In this document: positions 30,312 to 41,043 of the stretch, one piece after another
Layout: each line of letters begins with the position of its first letter
How positions within the stretch are numbered: the stretch's first letter is position 1
Assembly (NCBI GenBank): GCA_036365455.1
Contig: JAWQUS010000023.1
Span: 620,001 to 684,000 of the forward strand
Reading direction: 5' to 3'
DNA length: 64,000 nt
Origin: Macrosoma leucophasiata
Lineage: Eukaryota > Arthropoda > Insecta > Lepidoptera > Hedylidae
Notes under the pieces: model-generated
Database searches by the model: none
Told to the model about the DNA's origin: nothing
What the model saw: only the letters and a program-made list of their open reading frames with translations
Translations under genes and position numbers: made by a program

Positions 30312-30597
30312 TTTTTTTTATGTAATGGGCTTGGCAAACAAGCATGCAGTTCACATTGATGTTAAGCGATGACTGCAGCCTATAGACACCCACATGAAGA
30401 CCAAGGTCAAAATGCAGATGCGTTACCACTCCTGAGGCCTAAGGTGTTATGCATCTGTGCCGGAAATTACAGGGCCGTACATTACCACCTGACCGGTACA
30501 CGATAGTGCTGAACACTACCATTTAGCGGCAAGTATATTAGGTAATGCGGTGATGCCTACGCCCGCGAGCTCCGTCACTGAAGCTCTACCACCAGTA
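30312..30597 (-). repeat. rep-B copy (B1 class), full length
   Basis: TTTTTTTATGTAATGGGCTT to GAAGCTCTACCACCAGT. Very close to the reverse of 28884-29183. Confidence 0.9.
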
Positions 30598-31076
30598 ATA
30601 AATTGTCAAAGACGAATAAATAAAGAGATAGCCATTGAAAGCTATTGGCATCTTTTGGGTACACAAATTGCGATTATAGAAAATGTATTTGGGATAACAT
30701 ATTTTCACCAGCATAGCAGTCATAATTCGCTCTTAACGACATAATAAAAGTTGATTATCACAAAAATTGAGTCTCAACTAGGTATATTCCTGTTTCTAAC
30801 AAGCAGACAAGCGTCATAAGTTAAGAGAAAGTTTGATTAAATTTATGCGTTAAAAACAAATCTATAATTACCTTAATTGGGATCGTTATTTTGCTAATCT
30901 AAATTCTTTCATAAAGTAAAACCTTGATTAGATTTTATTATGTTTTGTATCGGTACCATTTCGGATCCGATTTAGAAAATAAGCTACGTACTGGGTATAT
31001 TCTGCAAAACGTATATGCAACCGAAACGTATTTGCTCACTCTCTGGGGCTTATGAAGTGGCTGAAATCTGAGGGTG
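30598..31076. other. AT-rich interval, nothing recognised
   Basis: No supported feature. Confidence 0.4.
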
Positions 31077-31255
31077 AGATTCACAGACCGCACTACGACT
31101 TTACTTTGAGCAAAGAATGCTTAGAACTGTCAGTAGGTACAGTATGAGTTTCGACCACGGAATAGATATTATATTCTGTGGTTATCTATTCCGTGGTTTT
31201 GACAGTTCTAAGCGTACTTTGCTCATAGTAAAGTCGTAGTGCGGTCTGTGAATCT
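31077..31255. repeat. 179-bp palindrome (fold-back element)
   Basis: Arms 31077-31132 and 31200-31255 (AGATTCACAGACCGCACTAC at the outside) differ at only a few of 56 positions. A second inner pair, CCACGGAATAGATA (31155-31168) and its complement (31183-31196), continues the stem. Possibly a MITE with long inverted ends. Confidence 0.88.
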
Positions 31256-31261
31256 GATACT

Positions 31262-31585
31262 GAGAGAGCCATACTCGGCATTTATCTGCGACATTGAACC
31301 AGAAATGAAAAGAGAACCAAAGTAGATGACAAAGTCCATTGAATAACCAAACTCAAGTGGCAGTGGGCAGGCCAGATAGTTCGAAAAACCGACGGCTGTT
31401 CGAAGGCAATGGCGTACCAGTAGACGAGTGTGTGGGCCAGCCCGCCATGATGTGGACCGATGATCTAGTAAAGATCGCGAGCAATGGCTAGATGAATGCG
31501 ACCTAGAACCGTTTGTTGTGAACATCGTTTGTGACGAATTTTGTCTAGCTGGGGCTGTATTTTGTCAGAAATGATAATTCTGTAA
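31262..31585 (+). pseudogene. LINE-E 3' region, strongly decayed
   Basis: Blocks AAGTGGCAGTGGGCAGGCC, GATGTGGACCGATGATCTAG and TTTTGTCTAGCTGGGGC keep the LINE-E order with many substitutions. It starts a few bases after the palindrome. Confidence 0.7.
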
Positions 31586-32436
31586 AGCTACACTTATCAT
31601 CAAAGGTAGAACGATTTTCGTGTTTTTAAAAATGAACTTGGCATCTGCAAAATAACTTCGCACGGGCGAAGTGAGTTTCAGAGAATGGGAAATCGTTATG
31701 AACATTCAATTATTATTTCCATATTTTTAAAAACCACCCTCGTTACGTATCTTCCTTCCTCATCATTATTAATTTTTGACGATAAATGTAAATTTGTATC
31801 GGTGAGACCACGATAATGCGACCGCATGAGTAATTCGTAAGACAGGCCAAACGGCGATAAGAACAACTCATTGCATATGCATTTATTATCTGACAAATTG
31901 GTTTGATAGAGGTGCATTTATAAATAAGAAGCGTCGGCTTCACACGGAATGTCCACGGGTTACTGCTATATTTTTTTTAATTTGAGTGATTTGACTGAGA
32001 ATTTATTTTGTCATACAATCTTTTTCTTAACTGTTTTGGTTTATGCCGTGTCTGCTTCCCCAACAACGCTCTAAGCTGAGGCTTGGAGAACAGGAGCTTC
32101 CTTTAGGCAGTTGCTTGAATATTTAGGGAAAGAGTAATTGGCGATCGCCAACATGCATCCATGAATTTTAATATCGACTTACCAAGTCGCTGCGAACAAG
32201 GCGATTTTATGGTACAGAAGGGATACACTAAGGAGAATATGTGGAAGTAGTTCGCTTTCATGTTTCAATATTTAAACTAGCTTTTTTTCTCGTCTGTATG
32301 GTCGTCGCGAGCGATGTGACTGGTGCAAAGTTTACGCAAACAACTTCACTCAGTAGCGTTCAAGTTCTGCGTGTACTATGCAAATTCAAATATTTGTTAC
32401 ATCGTGTATATTCAGTGAACTCTTCGTGTATCCGAA
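31586..32436. other. Interval with no supported gene
   Basis: An open frame at 32241-32471 has a hydrophobic N-terminal stretch, but it lacks an in-frame ATG start and runs into repeat rep-Y, so it is not called. Confidence 0.4.
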
Positions 32437-32525
32437 ACCAATTAAATATAGCTTTTATTACCAACGCATAGAGGCCTCATGTGGTCAAATGGCCAGTTCT
32501 CTGATAGTACCTCGCTATCTTCAGA
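32437..32525 (+). repeat. rep-Y copy
   Basis: AGCTTTTATTACCAACGCATAG and GGCCAGTTCTCTGATA match 58478-58565. Confidence 0.55.
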
Positions 32526-32921
32526 CAGCAGATTACCTAGTTAACATACCGTAGGCCCATCTCGGGTAATATTTTTAAGATAAAGACTAGCTTCGCAGAC
32601 ACTAGGCAGTGGTAAACAACTATCATTAAACAAAGTGTTTTCTTCAAAGGATTCCAAACACATTCTCGGCTCACTGGCAATAGCAACTGGACACAAATTA
32701 CATGTTAGTAGTTTAGTTAAGTTTTATATCAACTTACTCGTCGTACTCCATTGATCGACAGATACATTCTTGATTAACTAGCAAATACTACATAATGTTA
32801 GCCATTGATTTCATTCGTAACATGAACCAAAGACAGTTTCAATAAAAATTGAAAAAAAAATGTCGTTGGAGGATTCAAATTTCCCAGTAGCTTGTCTGGT
32901 AAAGCTCTCAGTTTGGATATA
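32526..32921. other. AT-rich interval, nothing recognised
   Basis: No supported feature. Confidence 0.4.
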
Positions 32922-33073
32922 TTTTTTTATGTAAGGGAAGTGGCAAACGAGCTTGCAGTTCACATTGCTATTAAGTGATGACTGCAGCCTATAGACACCC
33001 ACACAACGAACAATGTCAAAATACAGATGCGTTATCACTCCTGAGGCCTAAGGTGATATGCCTCTGTGCCGGA
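32922..33073 (-). repeat. rep-B copy (B1 class), 5' truncated
   Basis: TTTTTTTATGTAAGGGAAG to GCCTCTGTGCCGG, followed by a T run. Confidence 0.85.
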
Positions 33074-33682
33074 TTTTTTTTGCTGTCTCTATTAATGATC
33101 CCTAAGTAATTGCTTGGAATCGAAAACTAGTTTTATACTAAAATTTTCGCAGGTTTTCGCGAGCTTCATACATTGTAGAAATTAAATTTGATTATTTTCT
33201 CGCGTATACAACACTCCCAAACTTCTTCTTATACCCGACGTTTAGTTTTATACTTTTTGTTCATCAAATAGAAATAGGGAATGACTTGTCTTTCATTCGT
33301 AGTGTTCTGATCAATCATAACTAATCTTAATTAAAAATACTCTCATGAGCTGAAGAGCTTATCGTGATATAATTATGTGAGAAGAAGAAGCGAAAGTGAT
33401 GCACAATACAGAAAATTGCTCGTGCAATACAATGACGAACGTACGGAATATTAGCATTAAGAATGTATTATGTCAACACTTCTTATAAACCATAAACTTA
33501 ACAAGAAGTAGAACAACAATTAACGCGTTAGTTAAGTCCATTAACATACAATACACGGGAGAACCCATGTCTCATTGTTTCATGACCTTACCAGCGGCAA
33601 TAAGCAATAGAAAAAAAATAACATGTAAATTTGTCGCAATCGAATACCAAACCATACATCACGTTCCGTTATTTACCAACAG
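33074..33682. other. Flank upstream of the host exon
   Basis: No repeat of the window was found here. The end (CGTTATTTACCAACAG at 33667-33682) is a reasonable splice acceptor for the exon that follows. Confidence 0.45.
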
Positions 33683-34473
33683 TTGTAGAAGTAAAACACA
33701 AAAATGTCGACGACAGCCACGAGACACTTAAAATCTTCGAATTCTGCGAACATTTTGATGTGCAAGCAATGGTGGAAAGTGTGCTGGATGTACGGGGATC
33801 AAGAGAAGTACTATAGACAGTTGTATGGAAGAAGAAAAGCTAACAACATAAACAACATCTACAACTTAGACGACACAACGCGACCCGGTGCTCAAATCAC
33901 GGAGCTCACGGACGACTTCTTCGAAGACCAAATAGAACCTGCACCCGATGAAGCAATAGAACAGCCACCCAAAGAATGGTTCGGCGCCGAATCAGAACCC
34001 ATATACGGCTTCAACAAAACATGGGAAAAAGACCAAAGACGACAACCGATACAGAACTACGAGGACCTGAACGAAATCCTCGGTTCCAACTTCAGTAGTG
34101 ATAGTATTAAAAGTATGCTTAGCAACGGACTACCTCTGGAAGCTAAAAGTCAGATGATAGATTCGACTGAACAGCTACACAAGGACGGCGACGTGCTCGG
34201 GAAAATTTCGAAGACTGTTTCAAGGACGAAAAGGGGGGCGTTGGTCACGGAAGAGACTGAAGTGTCTACTGATGGTAGAACTGTAGCCAATTTGAGGTTT
34301 CAACGGTCCACAGTGAAGTCAGGGCCGAATAAAGTGAAAGAAGTGTTACAACCGCTCAAAGAGGATGCAGTGCTGGATGAGTGTGCTCGGCGGAAGTGTG
34401 TTGGCGACACGCTGACGACCACTACAACCACGTTGGTGACGGTGACGCAGACGATGGTGACCTGCTGCAATGA
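33683..34473 (+). CDS. Coding exon of an uncharacterised host gene (starts at ATG 33704)
   Basis: From ATG 33704 there are 256 complete codons plus two bases, then a strong donor GA|GTGAGTAT at 34473/34474. An in-frame TAA lies three codons before the ATG, so the start is probably genuine; an acceptor at 33682 would leave a 21-base 5' UTR in this exon. Codons often end in C or G, unlike the repeats. The protein is hydrophilic and acid-rich (TDDFFEDQIEP, EWFGAESEPIYGF), has a possible furin-type site SRTKRG near residue 180, a CARRKC pair near residue 230, and a threonine run before TCC at the end. No signal peptide, membrane segment or known domain was recognised. Reading on gives only one more residue before a stop, so an intron is likelier than a terminal exon. 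Function unknown. Confidence 0.6.
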
Positions 34474-34723
34474 GTGAGTATATCTTTTTTATTTTTATTA
34501 CTGGCAATAAGACTTGAATTATGATTCTTTAAAATTTATCACAGACCTTGAAGACAGGAAGCGGTCATGCGTTCAAACGTTTTCCGGCTCGGTCAATGGT
34601 TTATTTTTGGGGAAACTTTTTTGTAACTTAATACAAAACAAAAGATACAAAAAGTTAGCGTACCAATCTCAATTACCTATAAGCTATATTTTTTTTATAT
34701 AATCTAGGCTTTGACTATTTTTT
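34474..34723 (+). other. Start of the predicted intron
   Basis: Begins GTGAGTATATC and is T-rich. The short open frame at 34514-34702 shows no protein features. Confidence 0.4.
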
Positions 34724-35000
34724 TATTTTTATTTAATGAAAGGCGCAAACAAGCATGCAGTTCACATTGATGTTAAGTGATGACTGCAGGCTATAGACAC
34801 CTACACAAAGATCAGAGGTCAAACTGCAGATGCGTTAACACTTCTGAGGCCTCAGGTCTTATGCCTCTGTTTCGGAAATTACAGGGAAGTACATTATCAC
34901 CTGACCGGAATACGATAGTGCTGAACACTACCATTTAGCGACGAGTAATGCGGTGGTGCCTACGCCCACCAGCTCCGTCACTGGAGCTCTACCACCAGTA
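34724..35000 (-). repeat. rep-B copy (B1 class)
   Basis: TTAATGAAAGGCGCAAACAAG to GGAGCTCTACCACCAGT, with the AAGTATATTAG step deleted. It lies within the predicted intron of the gene at 33704. Confidence 0.88.
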
Positions 35001-35655
35001 AATTACGTTCCAATAACATTCCTGTTAGTCCATATCTATGTAATAAATATTACCCACCATAGTGTAATAGCTTAGAATCCCATTGCAGAATCATTTCGTT
35101 ATGCTGCACACCTAATTTTTACGCATGTTTATAATCTAGAGAATTTATATCCACTAGGTTGCCGATCAAAATATGGCCGCAAGTATTTTTAATTAAATTA
35201 TTTTGTCTTTAATTACCAGCAACTCTTATTTGCGGCCGATTGAATTTGGCTCACGTATATCATAATGATCTTTGTGTATAAGGAACGTATTAAATAGCTG
35301 TAGTCCGAGTAGCAGTTGGCAATAAAAAGCTGAATGAAACAAAATATATAAGATTCATCTGTAGCACCACCATTCCAAAGCGATACAAGTGAATTATTTG
35401 TCACAGCTGAGCAATATTGTGGAACAATTGCAAATAATTGCAATAAGCTGGCAGCCGTGTGGCGGGACAATAATGGCGTTACGTGGAATTCTGCTTGCGG
35501 TTTGGATGGAGTCCAAGTGGGGGAGAGTGAGGAGCATTTTGATTTTTGACAACGATTCCATTTACAAGTTTAATATATTATTTTTCTGTAATGACAAATC
35601 TATTAAAATTTGCGAATTGTGGATCCACCTTGTAAGAACAATGAGATTAATATAT
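35001..35655. other. Interval with no recognised gene
   Basis: No supported feature. Confidence 0.4.
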
Positions 35656-35820
35656 AGAGAAGTCACCGGTAACAAACAGTCGATTGCGTTTTTAAATTGA
35701 TTTGACAAATATTTATTTCATACTCTTCTACGTCATCTGCCACGTCATGCGTACACAGGATACATGGAACAGGTTATCTGTTAAGAAAGGACTTCAAATG
35801 GAACCTGTTCAGTAGTTGTG
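35656..35820 (+). repeat. rep-M copy
   Basis: AAGTCACCGGTAACAAACAG, CGTTTTTAAATTGATTTGAC and a TACGTCATCTGCCACGTCAT block shared with 27857. Confidence 0.6.
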
Positions 35821-35997
35821 ATATGATCGGGAAAATGTTTTGAGCTCGGTCTTAATACATTAGCAGTCCTCAGTGGTACATTTTCATCATTACTGATACG
35901 CATTGTATTGCCAGCTACCAAAGTGCTCTCTTCTGCATATTTTAGATCTAGTATTCCAAAAAGCTAGTGTTATTAATCCTGTTAGTATTTCCACCGT

Positions 35998-36170
35998 ACA
36001 GTTGCCTAACAAGACTAGCGTATGTCGGCAGGCCCCACACGAGATGGACCGATGACCTGGTGAAGGTCGCGGGAAATCGCTGGATGAGGGCGGCCCAGTT
36101 CAATGTGGCAATCTTTGGGGGAGACCTTTGCCCACCAATAAACGTCTTTTGGCTGAAATGATGAAGATGA
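35998..36170 (+). pseudogene. LINE-E 3' end
   Basis: GGCAGGCCCCACACGAGATGG, GACCTGGTGAAGGTCGCGGG, and TTTTGGCTGAAATGATGAAG. It encodes remnants of the GRPHTRWTDDLVKVAGN block on the plus strand; the terminal module is altered to CCCACCAATAAACGTC. Confidence 0.82.
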
Positions 36171-36889
36171 TGCAAATAGAGTCAAATATAAATAACCAAC
36201 CAATCTAAATAACTCTTTCTTTAATTCACTAGCTGATATTATAAAGATAAGTTTTATGAGAATCTGAAATTCGGGTCACTGTTAAAACGTCATAAACGGA
36301 CAAAATCCTTTAACATTTATAATTATCTTGTATTCATTTTCTCACTTTGTCGAAATGTAGTAATACCGCTAAGTTTTATGGATTAAGCCGGTGGAACACG
36401 CTAAAAACTGTTCATATTGCAACTTTTATGTTTACAATATTCTGGAAAACATCGAAAGCAATTTATTTAAATGGCGACATCGGTACATTGAGCGTCTAAA
36501 AAATAAAATGCTTTTTCTGTGTTCACTTTTTGTGTATTTATTTATTTAATTATAAGTTACACTACCCAGATCGAATTTCTTAGGAAAACCATCTTTATAT
36601 CATTTTACGCCATTCAAATGATAACCTGCATTTTTAATAAAAATTAAAATAAGAATGTGAATATAACGGTAGCTTATTTTTAAAATATCTAACCTCACAA
36701 AACTGAACACGCCGCATTCAGCAGACAATGACTTCAAAACAAGTTTTTTTTAACCTCTTCCTTGAATTAAGAACAAGAACTTACAACCTGTTCATTACAC
36801 AAAAAAACAAATGTAAACAGAATATGTTGTAATTAACACTCGTTACATTCACGGAATGAAACTTGTTGATCAACACCTCTCTGAGCCCG
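36171..36889. other. Interval with no recognised gene
   Basis: No window repeat was seen; possibly single-copy. Confidence 0.4.
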
Positions 36890-37140
36890 TTCCGTCTGAC
36901 GTTTTTACAAAAATTATGTCACGATCATATCAAATTACATCGGACAAAGCACAATTTAATCCGGGCAGTTTAACCTCCGGCTGTACAGAGCGATGCCTTT
37001 GCGCCGGTGAAAAAAAGTAAAAAGCAAGATGGCCGATCGTATCGCGCTACCGTTTGATCCGGCCCTCCGTAGATCCGATGAGTTCTTTATGAGACTAAAG
37101 TTTTATATTTTCATTAACTTATTGTTGTTAAAGTTTTAAC
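36890..37140 (+). promoter_or_regulatory. Possible promoter-like GC-richer patch with short ORF
   Basis: GCGATGCCTTTGCGCCGG and an AAGATGGCCGATCG motif resembling the initiator-proximal YY1/Pho-type element. An ATG at 37029 opens a 36-residue frame (MADRIALPFDPALRRSD...). No clear donor follows. This could be a promoter with a short first exon or chance composition. Confidence 0.25.
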
Positions 37141-37197
37141 ATTTTAAAACTGTGTATGTGGCTTGGTTATTACGCAACAACGTTGTGCGATGTAGAG

Positions 37198-37258
37198 TAG
37201 ACACCAGGAACTACCAGCCGGTTCCGTTTTTAAATTGATTTGACAGATATTTTGTATG
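37198..37258 (+). repeat. rep-M fragment
   Basis: AGACACCAGGAACTACCAGC and CGTTTTTAAATTGATTTGAC, cut by the LINE-D insertion. Confidence 0.6.
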
Positions 37259-37267
37259 ACATTTTCA

Positions 37268-37386
37268 TTTTGAATGATGAAGGTAGACGAGGCACGAGAG
37301 GTTTGTCTGAACCGGGATATCTGGCGCTCTACACTCTCTGCCTACCCCGTTAGGGACCTGGCGTGAAGATACATACATACATACAT
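37268..37386 (+). mobile_element. LINE-D 3' end with 9-bp target duplication
   Basis: From TTTGAATGATGAAGG through CTGCCTACCCCGTTAGGG to a (CATA)n tail. ACATTTTCA flanks it at 37259-37267 and 37387-37395. MITE-L starts immediately afterwards. Confidence 0.8.
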
Positions 37387-37395
37387 ACATTTTCA

Positions 37396-37660
37396 CATAG
37401 AGCAACACGGGCCACCAGCCGCGGCGGACTGGTGGGGAGTAGCCATAGCGTTTATTACCGATGCAAAATAGTCTGTCATTTTTTGCGGGGGTAAATGCGT
37501 GCAACACACACGCACACCACAAAAATCGTCTATTACTACGAAACTCACACCTTGACTTTAACAAAATGCAGAAACAATTCCACGCACACATTTAAACATC
37601 TAGGCGACAGGTATAGGCCCATTTGGGCTTGTACTTTGACAGAGGGGAAAGCCTGAAATT
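37396..37660 (+). mobile_element. MITE-L copy, right end missing
   Basis: CATAGAGCAACACGGGCCAC start and an interior nearly identical to 22608-22898, ending at GGAAAGCCTG before the right inverted repeat. Confidence 0.85.
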
Positions 37661-38078
37661 GTTTCGCTCCCTTAGTAGCATCGATGACACAATACAGCTA
37701 AGTAGGTATCGTAACTAGAATAACGCTAAACCCTCGAAAAGAACTACTGTTTATCTTTGTCAATTTCAGAAAGCGATCATACCTACCTTCAAATCCTACC
37801 TCCTTTCAAATCTAAAACACTCCAGCGGTTTCTACACTGGAGAAATGAATATCAGGCCGATCATATTTCGATGCAACACGACACCGCCACTGGTTGTTAA
37901 TTGCGAAATTATGTAAATCATCTTGTCCTGCCGCATGCCGGTCGCGAGCTGGAGGCATCGCGGGACTCGAGACATCCCTTGTTTATGGCCAGCCACTGTG
38001 TGGCATTTTAAATCAGGGTAGAGCAATGATGTTACAAATCGTACGGCCCCGTATTAACGAAGAGCCTATAACAACTTC
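37661..38078. other. Interval with no recognised gene
   Basis: No supported feature. Confidence 0.4.
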
Positions 38079-38279
38079 GACGACCCGGTTAGTCCAGCGG
38101 TGTGAGATGACCGTTTGATTCGAAGGGTCGCGGGTTCGATCCCCGCACCGGGACAAATATTTGTATGGCCTACAGATATTTGTTTCGGGTCTTTGTGTAT
38201 GTGTTGTATGTGTACAACGGCACCCACTACACACACTAGGTTTATACCTACTGTGGGGCTGTGAGTGTAAGCGTTAAAA
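38079..38279 (+). mobile_element. SINE-A, best preserved copy
   Basis: GACGACCCGGTTAGTCCAGC start, GGTTCGATCCCCGCACCGGG, ATTTGTATGGCCTACAG, and end GTGAGTGTAAGCG plus A run. A short ACACAC insertion lies near 38230. Confidence 0.92.
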
Positions 38280-38289
38280 AAAAACTAAA

Positions 38290-38413
38290 GTGTCAGTGGT
38301 GGCAACGCATCTGCATTTTGATCTCTGGTTTTTGTGTGAATGTTTTTATGCTATCATCATCACTTAACATCAATATGAACTGCATGCTTCTTTGCCACGT
38401 TCACAATATAAAA
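38290..38413 (+). repeat. rep-B copy, 5' truncated
   Basis: TGGTGGCAACGCATCTGCAT to TTGCCACGTTCACAATATAA. It begins about ten bases after the SINE-A tail. Confidence 0.8.
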
Positions 38414-38424
38414 ATGAACCATAA

Positions 38425-38580
38425 GAAATTAAAGAAAAAACTGAGAGAAAAATTTGACTTCGAGCAGGAATCGAACCTGCGACCTCAGTATAACCTGCTG
38501 GACTGGACTGGTTATCCTGAGGTAGCAGGTTCGATTCCTGCCCGAAGTCAAATTTTTCTTTCCGCTTTTTCTTTAATTTC
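38425..38580. mobile_element. SINE-K pair in inverted orientation (palindrome)
   Basis: The right arm has a tRNA-like T-arm (GCAGGTTCGATTCCTGCCC) then GAAGTCAAATTTTTCTTTC. The left arm is its reverse complement (GCAGGAATCGAACCTGC), with a central TGGACTGGACTGG. Arms of about 65 bp run out to GAAATTAAAG/CTTTAATTTC. Confidence 0.85.
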
Positions 38581-38883
38581 TAAACTTCCCTCGCGTGTGT
38601 TATTGCGAATAATAAATAGTACAAAAACCATAAGAGTGAAGAAATCCTAAATAGATAGTCCTTGGACTACTCGTCCAAGCCCTATCCGCCCAGGGTTACT
38701 TTATGCGATGCATGCATGTTCGTTAAATTGACGAAATAACATGCAATTAAATCAAAAGTCTCAGGGTTGTACCAGGTCAGGCCAGGTCAGGTAGCTTGAG
38801 ATAGCTTCTGGAACAACTTACGGCCAAATACTTAAACGTCCTTAAATCTAAGTGGGACTTAAAAAGTCTTCAAAAAAAAAAAT

Positions 38884-39105
38884 GTTACGTTTTGGCCCAT
38901 GTAACAGGTGGCGAACCTGTTGACATCTCCGGGTATATTACCAAACTTCGAGGTACTGGGAAATTTCCAGAACATGGAAAAATCCCAATAGAACCAGAGA
39001 TAAAGGACTTTACACCATTATCTCTGATAACCCCCTACCCGGGAATCGAACCCAGGATCTCAGCATAGTAGTAGTGGCCTGCTACAACTAGGCTACCAAG
39101 GCAGT
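38884..39105 (-). mobile_element. SINE-J, full length
   Basis: Minus-strand head: TAGCCTAGTTG A box, GGTTCGATTCCCGGG B box. The body has AGAGATAATGGTGTAAAG and ends in GTTCGCCACCTGTTACATGG. Most complete member of the family here. Confidence 0.88.
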
Positions 39106-39363
39106 TAAAAAGGCAGACTAAAAAGTCTTCTGTCTTTATAAAACACGTTCAAACGTTAGTGATAGCGCATATTTGAGGGTTGCTTAAAATTGAGTGACGT
39201 TTGAGTATTCGGCCATTATACTCGTAACAGGAAGGATGTTGGGAAGCCAACACAGTGCTGCAAACCCCGATTTAAACAAAGCGCGGTGCAGTTTTATTTT
39301 TAACAGTGAAGTTTAACAAAATTGGTGCTTTGGTCCTTAAACGAAACAAAGACATGCATACAG

Positions 39364-39440
39364 GTGGCAAAGTTCCAATGTAGGGAATCGAAGGCGTAGG
39401 CACCACCGCAATACTTAATCGGTCTGTCGCCAAATGGCTG
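39364..39440 (+). repeat. rep-B head fragment (B2 class)
   Basis: GTTCCAATGTAGGGAATCG and AGGCGTAGGCACCACCGC, then GTCGCCAAATGG. Confidence 0.7.
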
Positions 39441-39446
39441 TACGTT

Positions 39447-39504
39447 AAAAAAAACCGGAACACGATAGAGCTGAATAGAGCTCTATCGTGTTCCAGTTTT
39501 TTTT
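39447..39504. repeat. Palindrome made of rep-B sequence
   Basis: GGAACACGATAGAGCT (39457-39472) and its reverse complement (39479-39494) with a 6-base loop, extended by A and T runs. It joins the plus fragment before it to the minus copy after it. Confidence 0.88.
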
Positions 39505-39651
39505 ATGTAATGAAATTGACAAACAAGCATGCAGTTTACATTGATGTTAAGTGATGACTGCAGCCTATAGACACTTACACTAAGACCAGAGGTCAAAATG
39601 CAGATGCATTACAACTCCATAGGGCTACCGGGAATTACAGCGCCGTACATT
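39494..39651 (-). repeat. rep-B copy, 5' truncated
   Basis: TTTTTTATGTAATGAAATTG to ATTACAGCGCCGTACATTAC. Confidence 0.82.
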
Positions 39652-39995
39652 ACAAATGTTACCTATTAAAAACCGTCTACTTTTTATTAAGTCGACAGAA
39701 AAATATATCCGTGCTCTATTTTCTTATGCTGTTTGTCCATAAAAAAAAACAATTGAAAGTTTTTAGTGACCTCTCTCTTTGTCATGGTTCGTTGCATGTC
39801 TGTTGACCCCAACTTTATCTTATTACCTTGTTACTGTTATTAGGAAACCAAAACTGGCCATATAAAGAATAAGCTTCCCCAATAAACCTGTTAATTATAA
39901 GTAGAGTAGGTATTTCGATTATAATTTGTTTCTTAGAATTACGAAATAATAGTAGGTAATCATCTTCGCAATTATGATAAGCCTTCTTAGTAACT
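39652..39995. other. AT-rich interval, nothing recognised
   Basis: No supported feature. Confidence 0.4.
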
Positions 39996-40090
39996 ACCTC
40001 AAAGTTTGGTAATGTGCCCGGAGATGTTGACAGGTTCGCCACCTGTTACATGGGCCAAAACGTAACCCGTGAATCGACGATGTTTGCATA
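39996..40090 (+). mobile_element. SINE-J 3' half
   Basis: CTCAAAGTTTGGTAATGTGC, CAGGTTCGCCACCTGTTACA and AACGTAACCCGTGAATCGAC. The tRNA-like half is missing. Confidence 0.8.
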
Positions 40091-40796
40091 TATACAACTT
40101 ACTTATATGCATGGATTTATTTATCCCTTCTGGGCACTAAGGCGTGAAGATACTTTTTTCCACATAGAAAGACAAAGGTAAAGGTAGGTTTCTAGGTACC
40201 TATTTTTATATTCAGATATGTCAACGATATTTTTTATAACTCCAATAAACACACAAAGGTAAGCGTTAATTTACCTCCCAATGTGTGATAATCATGCTCA
40301 TACGACATTGTGTGTGGATTTATGGATTCTATGCTCAAATGACCTTCGATTGGGGATTCATTAGAGTCTAAATAAAGTGCCGTAGGTCCAAAACCCAGGG
40401 AGGTCTGGTCAGCGCAGTGTAAAATAATGTTGGGCCCACCCATAAAGTAATTAACACGTACACGATATAAAATTCAGTTTTGCATTTGGATCGGACATGT
40501 TTCTTTTTATGGATACTCATAAATAATACAATTTTATTTTATTTTTATTTTATATCTTTAGGCTTCAGAAATCACTCACCATCTAGCGATTTGTATGATT
40601 TCTTTCCAATTTTTCTATAATTCTCTGATATCTACTCGCATGAATATTGCAAAACAATGTTACAGTCATATTACAACAGTTGAAGTTAAAATTCTGCAAG
40701 TCTGAAATTACAAATTAGTGTATTTTTACTGCAGGGAAATAACATAGCAAAAACACATTTTTTGTACCGAATTTTATTTATACAAATAAATAAAAT
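40091..40796. other. Interval with no recognised gene
   Basis: No supported feature. Confidence 0.4.
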
Positions 40797-41036
40797 TGGA
40801 GTGTCTGTTTGTAATATTAAAATAACCGCTTTTTACTAAATGCATATGTGTCTATACACGGTACATGTTCCAGAACAACATTTTTTACAATTTTTGTCTG
40901 TCTGTCTGTCTGTTTGTTCCGGCGAATCTTGGGAACGGCTTAACCGATTTTTACGGGACTCTCACTGCCAGATAGCTGATGTAATAAGGAGCAACTTAGG
41001 CTACTTTTATACAAGCTGCGCCCGCGACTTCCCGTG
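40797..41036 (+). repeat. rep-O-related copy with (TCTG)n
   Basis: TTGGAGTGTCTGTTTGTAAT, a CTGTCTGTCTGTCTGTCTG tract, GGCTTAACCGATTTTTACGG, then GCTGCGCCCGCGACTTCC. Broken off where the 122-bp array begins. Confidence 0.6.
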
Positions 41037-41043
41037 TCGTCGG

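Noticed and set aside
32241..32471. Small secreted-protein gene suggested by a hydrophobic N-terminus
   Set aside because: The frame begins with GTG rather than ATG, and its end is the dispersed rep-Y sequence also present at 58478.
33631..33816. 61-residue frame overlapping the start of the host exon
   Set aside because: It ends at a stop well inside the long frame from 33704, which alone runs to a strong donor; treated as a shadow.
38455..38560. Functional tRNA genes at the tRNA-like segments (SINE-A, I, J, K loci)
   Set aside because: Each recurs with identical non-tRNA body sequence or in palindromes, and complete cloverleaf pairing fails in the anticodon arm; they are SINE heads.
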